A stretch of DNA of 64,000 bases, from contig NZ_FWFL01000003.1 in NCBI RefSeq assembly GCF_900172295.1, forward strand, positions 248,001 through 312,000, read 5' to 3'. A model generated the notes under the pieces. The model made no database searches, was not told the origin of the DNA, and was given only the letters and a program-made list of their open reading frames with translations. This stretch comes from Roseovarius litorisediminis. GTDB lineage: Bacteria; Pseudomonadota; Alphaproteobacteria; Rhodobacterales; Rhodobacteraceae. Made by a program: the position numbers and the translations under genes. Positions 43,234-52,065 of this stretch are shown one piece after another (the first letter of the stretch is position 1; each line of letters starts with the position of its first letter).

Positions 43234-44378
43234 ATGCCGTCCAGTGTATTGCCCGCTGTCGAGACTGAACCAACCGCGCCAAGCGTGCCGGTCAGAGCCG
43301 AGATAACCTTGCTCCATTGGGCGAACGGGGCTTCGGTCACATAGATTGTATCTTCGTCACGAATGACAAAATCGCGCGCCATGAACATGCCGTTGGGTTC
43401 GGTCAGGTCAAGCACGTAAACCATGCGTTGCGCGCCCTCAAGATCGTTGCGCCCCAACACCTGATTGGAAATCGACGCGGGTTCGTTGCGCATGACAAAA
43501 ACGCCGGTCGGATCGGCGAAGTTTGTGGTCAGGCCACCAACCTGGGCCAGAGCCTCAAGCGCGCTGAGCGTCTGGGTTTTGAATTGCACACGCGCCTGCG
43601 CACCTGTGGCCCCAAGAGCAGTGAAGGCGCGGGTGTCCTGTTCAACCAGGATACGGTCGCCACCGCGCAGCGCGATGTCAAATTCTGGGTGTTTGTAAAG
43701 ATCCTGAAACCAGATTTTGCTGCTTTGCTGGCCGCGGATCAAAGTGATCTGGGCAACCTCGGGTTCAATCGAGATACCGCCGGCAGCGGCCATCATTGTC
43801 GAGAGCGTCCGGGTCGGGCGTTCAATCGGGTAGACGCCCTGGCCGTTGACCGACCCAATCAGCGAAACAGTCGATCCGTCGCCGGCAAGGCGGCGCACCT
43901 GAACCTGTGGGTCGGGCGTTTGTTCTTCAAGTTTTGTGGTGATGATTCGGCGGATCGCCTCGGGAGAGTTGCCTGCCGCGCGGATGCGGCCCGCATATGG
44001 CACAAAGATAAAGCCCGAGCCGTCGACCTGCACTTCGTTCAGGACGGTCTGATTCTGCGCCTCACCGGCCAGCAGCCCGTCATCCACGTTTTCCCAGATT
44101 GTCAGGCCCAGGGTATCGCCGGGCTGGATGGTGTCAGAGCCAAGAACATTTGCGTTCTTCAAGCCCTCGGAAAAGCTCAGAGCAGGTTGTACTGCGGTTG
44201 CCTGAGTCACCCTGTCATTGACTTCCACAACAAAGGAATCGCCGGACTGCTGCACAGATCCTGAATAGATTTCCCGCTTGTTGGGGCCGGTACGGGGCAA
44301 CGTACCGCAGGAAGCTACGATACTTACGACTGCAAGCAGGGCGACAGATTTCGCCCATGGGTTTAATCGAGATTTCAC
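43230..44378 (-). CDS. Outer-membrane polysaccharide export lipoprotein (Wza/KpsD type)
   Basis: Start chosen at a GTG behind GAGGAG, giving 382 residues; an ATG 33 bases upstream is the alternative. The signal ends in a lipobox VASC with Cys24, so the mature protein is a lipoprotein. A polysaccharide-export domain follows (LGLTIWENVDDGLLAG near 95), then repeated SLBB beta-grasp segments. These proteins form the outer-membrane channel for capsule or exopolysaccharide. Its stop overlaps the presumed kpsC start. Confidence 0.88.
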   Translation of the reverse strand: MKSRLNPWAKSVALLAVVSIVASCGTLPRTGPNKREIYSGSVQQSGDSFVVEVNDRVTQATAVQPALSFSEGLKNANVLGSDTIQPGDTLGLTIWENVDDGLLAGEAQNQTVLNEVQVDGSGFIFVPYAGRIRAAGNSPEAIRRIITTKLEEQTPDPQVQVRRLAGDGSTVSLIGSVNGQGVYPIERPTRTLSTMMAAAGGISIEPEVAQITLIRGQQSSKIWFQDLYKHPEFDIALRGGDRILVEQDTRAFTALGATGAQARVQFKTQTLSALEALAQVGGLTTNFADPTGVFVMRNEPASISNQVLGRNDLEGAQRMVYVLDLTEPNGMFMARDFVIRDEDTIYVTEAPFAQWSKVISALTGTLGAVGSVSTAGNTLDGI

Positions 44379-44470
44379 TGCCCGGTCTCCTCGACCTATT
44401 ATAAAGGCCACTCTTTTCAGCGAACCTAAAGCGAAGTCACTGGAAAATCCAGAGTTACTACAACTGAAAG

Positions 44471-45763
44471 TTACGTCACAACATGCAACTGTTGCCTTGG
44501 GGCCGCGGTACCTGATTTCAGCGCATCATAGGGGTCGTCGTTGGCAAGCATCATATCAACGACCTGGCGCAGCAACTGGCGCCGCCCGCGAGACGAATAA
44601 TAGCCACCTGCAATCTGGCTGGTTTCCAGCAAATAGCGGCGATAATCGGTATAAGATTTACGATCGGGACGGTCGGCATCTGCAAAGAAATCGCGCAGCG
44701 GTTTACTGCTGACGAATTCGGGTTTGGCATAGACTGCAGCCCCGAATGTTTTGAGGGGGATACAGCGCCAGAGAACTTGCTGTGCAGCGGTGGAATTCAC
44801 GGTCACTGCGCTGCTTGCCTCGTCCAGCAGCCGGGCAAGTTTGCCGCCACGCACAAAATGCACCCGCTTTTCAAGGCCATAGGCGTGAGCAAGCCGCCGC
44901 AGGTCGCGCTGGATTGGTGCGCGGCCATCTTCAAGCGGATGGGCCTTGAAAACCAGGTGGTGATGGGGGGGGGCACCATTTGAAAACCCCTGGATCACGT
45001 CTTCGAGAAATTCGGCTATTCGGGTAAACGGAGAGTGCGCCTGAAACGAGGCATCATGTTCCAGCTGCAATAGCACAAGATGATACGGAAAGGCGCCGTG
45101 TTTGATACGGGCGGTTGCGATCCGGCGTTCAATTGCGTGCAGGGGCATCAACAAAAATCTGCGCAGATACAACTTGAATTCCTGGCCGACAGAAAGCGAC
45201 CGGTGTGGCCGGATATTTCCGTACCGTCGGTTCTTCAGCAGGACAAACCCGTGGTACAAGGCGCCGTAGAAGATATGCTGGCGCATATCTCCCCAACTGG
45301 CGGGCGGCAGGGGGGCGTCCGTTTCAGAATGTTCGAGAGCAGCGCGCATATCGTCCACGCTCATGTCCATCAGACGCGAGTTTCCGTTGCTGCCATCACG
45401 CTCGTAGGTCACCCAGTAGGGGCGCATGTAGCCTTCTTCAAACACATGGACCCTGAGGCCAAACGCATGCGCAAGGCTGACGGCCTGGGCGTGGATTGGG
45501 CGTATATCTCCATAGATCACTAGATCGGTGATGGTTTTCTGGTCTACCAAGGCGGTAAATCTGTCGGGCCAGTCCTGCGCCCGTTCCAGATAGGGAATAT
45601 AACTGCTTTTGTCGGGCCAAAAAGCCTGATCCCCGGCGTTGAAGCCGACACGCCAGACCTGTGCGCCTGCCTTCAACAGAGCCTGCCCAAGTTGGCCGAA
45701 AAACGGGCCGTGTGGCCCTTGCAGAAATAGAAAGTTTCGGCCTTTTCCGGTCAAATCGCTCAT
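44471..45763 (-). CDS. kpsS: Capsule Kdo transferase KpsS-like
   Basis: The 430-residue protein starts FLFLQGPHGPFFGQLGQALL near residue 11, the KpsS hallmark. Further landmarks are YGDIRPIHAQAVSLA near 103, VFEEGYMRPYWVTYE near 127, and FKAHPLEDGR near 295. KpsS adds the first beta-Kdo to the lyso-phosphatidylglycerol carrier of group 2 capsules. It is encoded with the exporter and kpsC, though the polymer-specific synthesis genes are not in the window. Confidence 0.88.
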   Translation of the reverse strand: MSDLTGKGRNFLFLQGPHGPFFGQLGQALLKAGAQVWRVGFNAGDQAFWPDKSSYIPYLERAQDWPDRFTALVDQKTITDLVIYGDIRPIHAQAVSLAHAFGLRVHVFEEGYMRPYWVTYERDGSNGNSRLMDMSVDDMRAALEHSETDAPLPPASWGDMRQHIFYGALYHGFVLLKNRRYGNIRPHRSLSVGQEFKLYLRRFLLMPLHAIERRIATARIKHGAFPYHLVLLQLEHDASFQAHSPFTRIAEFLEDVIQGFSNGAPPHHHLVFKAHPLEDGRAPIQRDLRRLAHAYGLEKRVHFVRGGKLARLLDEASSAVTVNSTAAQQVLWRCIPLKTFGAAVYAKPEFVSSKPLRDFFADADRPDRKSYTDYRRYLLETSQIAGGYYSSRGRRQLLRQVVDMMLANDDPYDALKSGTAAPRQQLHVVT

Positions 45764-45898
45764 GAAGTTGCGGAACCTTTACGGATTTCGCTCTGTTTAG
45801 CGGGGAAATGGTGCGAAAGTAAGCCCCAAGTCGCGCCCTGTCTTGTCAGTTTGGCGCGGCACGGCTAGGTCAGGAAGACAGCCAAGCGGAGGCCATTC

Positions 45899-46486
45899 AT
45901 GTTTACGGGAATTGTCACGGATATCGGTCGGGTTCGCCAGATTGAACAGCGCGGTGATATGCGCGCGCGTGTTGCCACGGGGTACGATACCCGCGGGATC
46001 GATATCGGGGCCTCGATCGCCTGCGACGGCGTCTGCCTGACGGTGGTCGCGACCGGAACCGACTGGTTTGACGTGGATGTATCAGCGGAAACCGTATCAA
46101 AAACCAACCTGGGCCTCTGGGTTGGGGGGCGGCGCGTGAACCTGGAGCGCGCGCTGAAAGTCGGCGATGAACTGGGTGGGCATATCGTGTCGGGTCATGT
46201 GGATGGTCTGGCCGAGGTTGTGGCCATTGCAGATGAAGGCGACAGCACCCGCGTCACCCTGCGGGCGCCGACAGAGCTGGCAAAGTTCATTGCCCCCAAG
46301 GGGTCGGTCGCGCTGAATGGCACATCGCTGACGGTGAACGAGGTTGAGGGCTGTGATTTCGGCATCAACTTTATTCCCCACACCAAAGAGGTCACAACCT
46401 GGGGGGATGTGGCGATTGGCGACAAGATCAATCTGGAGATTGATACCCTGGCGCGTTACGTCGCGCGACTGGCCGAGATGTCATAA
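45899..46486 (+). CDS. ribE: Riboflavin synthase alpha subunit
   Basis: The 195-residue protein starts MFTGIVTDIG behind CGGAGG. It has the two repeated beta-barrel lumazine-binding halves: SIACDGVCLTVV near 38 and the corresponding GSVALNGTSLTVNEV near 135. It converts two lumazines into riboflavin. The usual partner ribD is at 38889-39983; a capsule block lies between them. No FMN riboswitch pattern was seen in the 135 bases upstream. Confidence 0.95.
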   Translation: MFTGIVTDIGRVRQIEQRGDMRARVATGYDTRGIDIGASIACDGVCLTVVATGTDWFDVDVSAETVSKTNLGLWVGGRRVNLERALKVGDELGGHIVSGHVDGLAEVVAIADEGDSTRVTLRAPTELAKFIAPKGSVALNGTSLTVNEVEGCDFGINFIPHTKEVTTWGDVAIGDKINLEIDTLARYVARLAEMS

Positions 46487-46507
46487 AGCGGGGTTTTCCA
46501 ACCCGGT

Positions 46508-47581
46508 TCAATCCTGCAACAGGGCCAGCTTGTTGCCGGCCCACCAGCATGCCAAGGCAATGAAAAAGCCGAAGTAACCGTCCACGGCGTAGTGCCAGGC
46601 CAGATGCACCGACCCAAGCTGGACCAGGATTGCAAAGCCCACCATCGACCAACCAAATAAACGGTTGTAGCGAAATCCCAGGAATGCCATCAGCCAGGAA
46701 CTTGTTACATGCATGCTTGGCATGGCGGAAATGCCGCTGAGTTCACCGTCGCTGAGGTATCCGTCAAGCAGCATTTTCTGCAGGTCCAATGCCGAAAGCG
46801 GATTGATCGACGACATTTCGTGAAGATTTGCCATCAGCGGTGCAAACTGGTCACCATAGCCGAAAGCCTCGTAATAGACGGGTCCGCCCGAGGCAAAGAG
46901 GATCGCCAGAAGGTTGCCGCCAATCGCCCAGACCAGGACAAAGGACAGCAGAAAAGCGTTTCGGCGCTGCAGGTTAGAGGTATCGAAGCAGGTTATGAAC
47001 ACGCAGTAATACAGCGCGAAAAACCAGATGTTATAGACACCGTTTATCAGGCTGGTGGCGGCTGCCGTCCCAAATAGCGGCTGCACAAGTACATATGGGT
47101 CATAACCGCCGTGCAGCACACGGTCTATCCGGGCAAAGAAGGGATCCCAAGAAAACGGGTTTATCAGGGGAATCGTATCTTTGATGAAAGCAAAGGTGCT
47201 GGCAAACAGAATGATACCGAGAAACGAGATAACCCCGCCTGACATGCGTCCGGGTTCAAGTAAGGTGTTGCGGATGTCCCCCAAAAGCCAATGGATTGGT
47301 TTGGCAGGGCGAACATGCCGCGCCATGTAGATGAAACGCCAGCAAACAAGACCAGCCAGGAAAAGCGGCACAAAGGTTGTCAGCAAACGCAGAAGGTTTG
47401 GTACAGCCGTGGATTTGAATGGAATGGACAGGGCAATGCTGATGCCAACACCGGCCAGCAGATGCACGGCAATGAGACCAAACAGAACCTTGTTGCGCGA
47501 ATAGGCTTGAACCAGCGGGTTGTCCCGTAGCGTCCAGCCAGATGAATCCGGCCTGGGGTGTGTTTCCAACTGCATTGCCAT
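46508..47581 (-). CDS. PAP2-superfamily membrane phosphatase/transferase
   Basis: Start placed at the second ATG behind GGAGGCGCAGGC, giving 357 residues with about seven membrane helices. The acid-phosphatase signature near the C-terminus is AMPSMHVTSSWL and, about 40 residues later, SVHLAWHYAVDGYFG. The two histidine-containing motifs are those of PAP2_3-type enzymes, including inositol-phosphoceramide-synthase-like proteins. The substrate is probably a lipid phosphate in the membrane. It is convergent with ribE, 21 bases apart. Confidence 0.8.
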   Translation of the reverse strand: MAMQLETHPRPDSSGWTLRDNPLVQAYSRNKVLFGLIAVHLLAGVGISIALSIPFKSTAVPNLLRLLTTFVPLFLAGLVCWRFIYMARHVRPAKPIHWLLGDIRNTLLEPGRMSGGVISFLGIILFASTFAFIKDTIPLINPFSWDPFFARIDRVLHGGYDPYVLVQPLFGTAAATSLINGVYNIWFFALYYCVFITCFDTSNLQRRNAFLLSFVLVWAIGGNLLAILFASGGPVYYEAFGYGDQFAPLMANLHEMSSINPLSALDLQKMLLDGYLSDGELSGISAMPSMHVTSSWLMAFLGFRYNRLFGWSMVGFAILVQLGSVHLAWHYAVDGYFGFFIALACWWAGNKLALLQD

Positions 47582-47668
47582 GCCTGCGCCTCCACGTGAT
47601 TGTGGACGGACATAGGCGGGCAACTTGGCAGCGCCTTGGCAGCATTGCGCCGTTTTTAGGGCGCGGTT

Positions 47669-48532
47669 TTATTCCGGCGGGGGCACTGCGGCGCGATAAA
47701 GATGCCAGGTGGCATGTCCCAGCACAGGTAAAACAACGATCAGCCCCAGGAAAAGCGGGATTGAACCCAGCGCCATTGCCAGGGCCACGATCAGACCCCA
47801 GATGGCCGTGGTGCGCGGGTTATCACGTGCGACCTGAACCGATGTCATAACCGCTACAGGCAGGCCAGCGCGCCGTTCGATCAGCATGGGAAACGAGACC
47901 ATACTGATGACCAGAACCAGACAGGCAAAGACAAAGCCCACTCCCATGCCGAGGATCACCATCATCCAGCCAGCGCTGGTGGTCGCGACATCAAATATAA
48001 ATTTACCCACTGAAACAGGTGGTTGTGGGCCTAAAGTCATGTTGTAGATCAGGCTGGCGGCAAACATCCAGGCGATGAAGATACCCAGCAGGACCAGGCC
48101 CAGGACCGTAACCGGCCCGATGATATGAGCTCGCAGTGCCGATAAGGCCGCACCCCACCCAACCTGTAATCCGGCCTCACGCTGTCGGCTCATTTCATAC
48201 AGGCCGACCGCCGCAATCGGGCCCAACAGGGCAAACCCGGCAGCCAGTGGGAACAGCAACGGCAGTCGGGCCATGTCAAAAGCCATGACCGCAAGGCAAA
48301 TGCCGATGATCGGGTAGATCGCGACCAGAAACATGACGTCGCTGCGGAACGTGGTGAAATCATTCACCCCCTTTCGCAGGGCGTTGCGGATATCGGTCGT
48401 GGTGATTTTGTTTGTGGCCGGTGGTGCTGTCAGTTCGCTGCCAAGCGAACCGGCCACGGCGCCGACCGTGCGCCCGGTGCCAAATGCCGCGTCGGCGGCC
48501 CAGCTAAGCGGGTTTCCGATAGTCTTGACCAT
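47669..48532 (-). CDS. DUF2189 multi-spanning membrane protein
   Basis: Start chosen at MVKTIGNPLSW behind CAGGAGG, giving 287 residues. Six hydrophobic segments alternate with short loops. The region DFTTFRSDVMFLVAIYPIIG near 75-95 and GPIAAVGLYEMSRQREAG near 135 match DUF2189, a family of predicted membrane proteins without known function. It precedes the PAP2 gene on the same strand. Confidence 0.8.
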   Translation of the reverse strand: MVKTIGNPLSWAADAAFGTGRTVGAVAGSLGSELTAPPATNKITTTDIRNALRKGVNDFTTFRSDVMFLVAIYPIIGICLAVMAFDMARLPLLFPLAAGFALLGPIAAVGLYEMSRQREAGLQVGWGAALSALRAHIIGPVTVLGLVLLGIFIAWMFAASLIYNMTLGPQPPVSVGKFIFDVATTSAGWMMVILGMGVGFVFACLVLVISMVSFPMLIERRAGLPVAVMTSVQVARDNPRTTAIWGLIVALAMALGSIPLFLGLIVVLPVLGHATWHLYRAAVPPPE

Positions 48533-48682
48533 TTCAAACCTCCTGATTTGCAGCCAGGACGGCAGATCAGGCCCGTGCACGACGGAGAAAGGCGTTTGGA
48601 CATGCAGATGCGTCCCGGCCTTGTGACGGCCTATCCTAACACGTTTTGGTGCCGGATGGTGTCACAATCGCGGGATCATGGG

Positions 48683-49339
48683 TTAATCGTTGTCGCTAAG
48701 TCCGGCGCCCGCCCCGGCAAGGCGGCTTTCAGGGGTGTCGGGCGCATAGGTTCGATTTGCAAAAAATCCTAATTTATCAGCGGATTGGGCGCCGACATTG
48801 CCACGGTAGACCCGGCGAAGGGAGGCGCCCCGTTGTTCAGCAGAGACGGCTACTGAAACAGATTCGGCAGCGGGAATGAGCAGGTCTGCATCTGTGTCGG
48901 CGTCCACAAAGGAAAGCCCCTGGCAGCGTGTCAGCACAGCGCCGGGCCAACTGAGGGAGAGTGCAGCCCCGGTCATATCGGCGGCAGCAGCGACATAAGG
49001 ATAAAGCAACAAGGGACAGGAGGTATGCCCAAGCGTTATCTCGCGTCCCGACGCAAGGTCAGCCGCAAGATCGCAGAGCGCCGCGCCGGTGATCAGGGGG
49101 CAAAGGCTGCTACCCGCAGTTGTCCAGTTTGCGGCGCTTGTGTCCTGTGGGCGCAGGAGTTCATAGGCGATGCCGTCATTCTGCTCAAGCAGGCCGGCCA
49201 GCATGTCCGCCCCGGGATAGCCCATCGCACAAAGCCAGCGGGTGGCTTTGCCAGCTTCTTCGGCAAGCCCCCAGCAAAGGCCCGATCCGCGCGCGGCTTT
49301 TTTGGCAAGGGATTCGATTTCGTTCAGGGACCAGTTCAT
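48683..49339 (-). CDS. DUF3726 protein
   Basis: The 218-residue protein opens with MNWSLNEIESLAKKAARGSG and LCWGLAEEAGKATRWL, the signature of DUF3726. A central domain follows with several cysteines (SSLCPLITGAALC, GHTSCPLLLYPY). Function is unknown. Its start overlaps the stop of the 567-residue unknown protein by 4 bases, so the two are translated together as the last genes of the minus-strand catabolic operon. Confidence 0.7.
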   Translation of the reverse strand: MNWSLNEIESLAKKAARGSGLCWGLAEEAGKATRWLCAMGYPGADMLAGLLEQNDGIAYELLRPQDTSAANWTTAGSSLCPLITGAALCDLAADLASGREITLGHTSCPLLLYPYVAAAADMTGAALSLSWPGAVLTRCQGLSFVDADTDADLLIPAAESVSVAVSAEQRGASLRRVYRGNVGAQSADKLGFFANRTYAPDTPESRLAGAGAGLSDND

Positions 49340-51039
49340 AACGTGGCGCTTTCAAGATAGGGGTAGGTCCAGTCGTCTGCGTTGCCAGTGGCAATCTCGT
49401 GTGGGAACGGGGCGTGTTGGAACATGTTGATACGCACCCAGCGGTCTGAGCGGGGATCGAAATGGCAGGCGCCGAAAAAGGCCAGCTTGGCGCGCAAAAG
49501 GTCGATGGGCAGCATCGTGGCGTCGATGGTGTTATCCCGGATCTCGGCGTAGGGATACCGCGCGGCGATCTGGGCGCGGCGCACCACATGGCGGTGCTCG
49601 GGGTGTTTCAGAAGGAAAGCGGCAACCGGGCCGTCGGCAAAACCTTTCAGATCGGCATACATACGTGCCGCATCGCGCCCCGGGCAAAGCGGTTGTTCGT
49701 AGGGTTCGATCGGCTCTTCAAAACGCTCGCCAAGGCGTGGTTCAAGCTTTTCCTCGGAAACGTACCAGACGCGGGCCTGAGCGGAGCGGCTTGTCCAGTC
49801 GATGTTCAGGGCCCAACCATAGATATCTTCAGTCAATTCCTTGAGTGTGGCGACGGACATGGACCCGTCGATGCGGTAGACCGTCGTTTCATCGGCCGCC
49901 ATGGTATCGGCCAGATCGTCCACCATAGCGCCATAAGGTTCCATCAGCAGTGAGACCAACTGTTCCTGCCCTTCCAGCGAAAGCGCGCCTTCAGCCCAAA
50001 GCCACAGGCGATTCCAGGGGTAATCTGTTTGTAGATCAGCCCCGTTAATATGACCTTCAAGACGGCTCATATCTGACTGAAGTTGCGCGATTTTCTTGAT
50101 TTGCAGCGGGTGTTCGGAATGCCAGGCGCGGGCGTGCAGCTGCGCGCGTGCCGCAATTTGCCGGAAGGCCAGCACAGCATCCGCACTTGCCGTGGGCAAA
50201 GACCGGACCCGCGCCAACGCGTTTTCGCGCGCTGAGATCCAGTTGCTGATCAGGGCCGGGTGGTTCAGCAGATACGGGGCCATGCCCAGACCGGTGGAAT
50301 TGCCGATACCAAAACGGCGACGCAGATCGGGGTCGATCTTGACCGCCGTATCGGGTGCGCGGGCTTGGGCCAGATACTCGACCAGGTCCAATACGAAGGC
50401 GCGTGTCAGGTAGACCGACAGCATCTCGATCTGGAAAGGCGCTTTGAATTCGGGGCGATCTGCGGTGTATTCGCGATCTGCCGCCCCCAGCTTGCCCGAG
50501 CCATAAACGGCGGTGGTACGCATGAGGTATCCCACCTGATTGACTGTGGCCAGTTCCGGTTGCTCGCCTGCGGCCAGACGCGATACGACATGTTCAAAAA
50601 GGCGCACCGAGCGGTTGGCGCGCGATACTGAAAGTTCGCGATCAGTGACGCGACCGGCCTCTTGTTTGGGGATGTTGGCACCAAGGCGGGTAATGTCATC
50701 GTCGGTAGGAATGCCGTCAAATAGAGTAAATGTAGCATCCCAGGCCGTGGCAATCACCCGGTCCGAGCGCATTTCAGGCGGCAGATCATGCGCAAAGGCC
50801 ACCAGCGAGTAGCTGTGGTCGGGCCCGTGGGCCGTATAGACGGCATGGCCAACGCCATTGGCGTCAATTTGGAAGGCGTGGCGTTCGAACCGCCAGTTTT
50901 CGCGTTTAAGTCGACGCAGCAGAATGCGCATGAATGACAAGCGGCTTTGGTGAAACGAGCCCATCCGGCTAAGTTGCATCACAACGTTGGGGTCGCGGGG
51001 GGCGATGGCGCCAGCGGGTTGAGTTTCTTGCATTGTCAT
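49336..51039 (-). CDS. Conserved-looking 567-residue protein of unknown function
   Basis: This large soluble protein has no recognised domain, signal peptide or membrane segment. Visible features are an N-terminal basic stretch (RILLRRLKREN), a GNSTGLGMAPYLLNHPALIS segment near 255, and a C-terminal region with PLCPGRDAARMYADLKGFAD and FGACHFDPRSDRWVRINMFQ. It is coupled to the DUF3726 gene by overlap and lies 42 bases after the M19-like gene. The context is catabolic, but no reaction can be assigned. Confidence 0.65.
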   Translation of the reverse strand: MTMQETQPAGAIAPRDPNVVMQLSRMGSFHQSRLSFMRILLRRLKRENWRFERHAFQIDANGVGHAVYTAHGPDHSYSLVAFAHDLPPEMRSDRVIATAWDATFTLFDGIPTDDDITRLGANIPKQEAGRVTDRELSVSRANRSVRLFEHVVSRLAAGEQPELATVNQVGYLMRTTAVYGSGKLGAADREYTADRPEFKAPFQIEMLSVYLTRAFVLDLVEYLAQARAPDTAVKIDPDLRRRFGIGNSTGLGMAPYLLNHPALISNWISARENALARVRSLPTASADAVLAFRQIAARAQLHARAWHSEHPLQIKKIAQLQSDMSRLEGHINGADLQTDYPWNRLWLWAEGALSLEGQEQLVSLLMEPYGAMVDDLADTMAADETTVYRIDGSMSVATLKELTEDIYGWALNIDWTSRSAQARVWYVSEEKLEPRLGERFEEPIEPYEQPLCPGRDAARMYADLKGFADGPVAAFLLKHPEHRHVVRRAQIAARYPYAEIRDNTIDATMLPIDLLRAKLAFFGACHFDPRSDRWVRINMFQHAPFPHEIATGNADDWTYPYLESATL

Positions 51040-51081
51040 CCTCCGGTCTTGCCCATGATATAGTGCTGTTTCCGATGTTGA

Positions 51082-52065
51082 TCAGATCTGTTGCGGCCCA
51101 AAATTTTCGTCGTAGAAACGAAGCCAGTTGTTGCCCATGATGCCGGCGGTTTCGCTCTCGGAGAAGCCGATTTTGCGCAGGCCGTTTTCGATATTGCCGA
51201 AATCGCGGTTGTCCTTGAACCAGTCGGGCTGTGGCGGGAAACCGGGGGCGGCAGCCGAACCTTCACCATAGTCGATTTCTTTGGACCAGCGGCCGACACG
51301 CATCCATTCGACGATACTATCGGGTTGGTCCTGACACAGATCAGAACCAAGGCCGAAATGTTCGGCGCCAAAGGTTTCGGCAGCGCGTGCGATCATTTCG
51401 CAGAAACTTTCGACGGTGCAATTGGATTTGTCTTTCAGGTGGTGGGGATACATCGAAAAGCCCATCATACCACCGTTTTCTGTGACAGCGCGCACCACAT
51501 CATCGCGTTTGTTGCGCAGGGCGGGTTGCCAGGAATGCAGATTGGCGTGGGTGATGGTGATTGGACGCTCGGATATCTCAGCCGCCTCAATCGTGGAACG
51601 ATCTGCAGAATGGCTCATGTCGATCACCAGCCCGACGCGGTTCATCTCCTTGATGACCTGCTTGCCCATGCGGGTGATGCCGGAGTCATCGGCTTCGTAG
51701 CAGCCCGTCGCCAGCAGCGATTGGTTGTTATAGGTCAGCTGCATGAACCGCGCGCCCAGTTTGTGCAGGATTTCCACAAGGTCGATGTCATCCTCGATCG
51801 GTGAGGGGTTCTGGAAGCCAAAGAAAATCGCAGTGCGGCCCGTTTCGCGTGCCTTGCGCACATCGCTGCCCCATTGCCCATGAAAGATCAGGTCGGGAAA
51901 TTGTTCGAACCAGCGGTTCCACTGCTCAAAGTTCAGAACGGTTTCACGGAAATTCTCGTGGTACGAGATGGTGACGTGCACCGCATCGACGCCGCCCTCG
52001 CGCATCTGGCGAAAGATTTTCTCGGACCAGTTGGCATATTGCAGGTTATCGATGCGGTAGGTCAT
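51082..52065 (-). CDS. Dipeptidase-like protein (M19 family) lacking the first metal motif
   Basis: The 327-residue protein follows the M19 membrane-dipeptidase pattern: LGARFMQLTYNNQSLLATGC, LVIDMSHSADRST, PITITHANLHSWQPALRNK and FGLGSDLCQD. Two later metal histidines are in place. The N-terminal His-x-Asp that normally opens the metal site is not visible; the protein starts TYRIDNLQYANWSEK instead. It may be a catalytic variant acting on a non-peptide or unusual substrate. Its start overlaps the aldehyde dehydrogenase stop by 4 bases. Confidence 0.78.
   Translation of the reverse strand: MTYRIDNLQYANWSEKIFRQMREGGVDAVHVTISYHENFRETVLNFEQWNRWFEQFPDLIFHGQWGSDVRKARETGRTAIFFGFQNPSPIEDDIDLVEILHKLGARFMQLTYNNQSLLATGCYEADDSGITRMGKQVIKEMNRVGLVIDMSHSADRSTIEAAEISERPITITHANLHSWQPALRNKRDDVVRAVTENGGMMGFSMYPHHLKDKSNCTVESFCEMIARAAETFGAEHFGLGSDLCQDQPDSIVEWMRVGRWSKEIDYGEGSAAAPGFPPQPDWFKDNRDFGNIENGLRKIGFSESETAGIMGNNWLRFYDENFGPQQI

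Noticed and set aside
45764..45898. Possible FMN riboswitch before ribE
   Set aside because: The conserved RFN blocks were not found in the 135 bases upstream.
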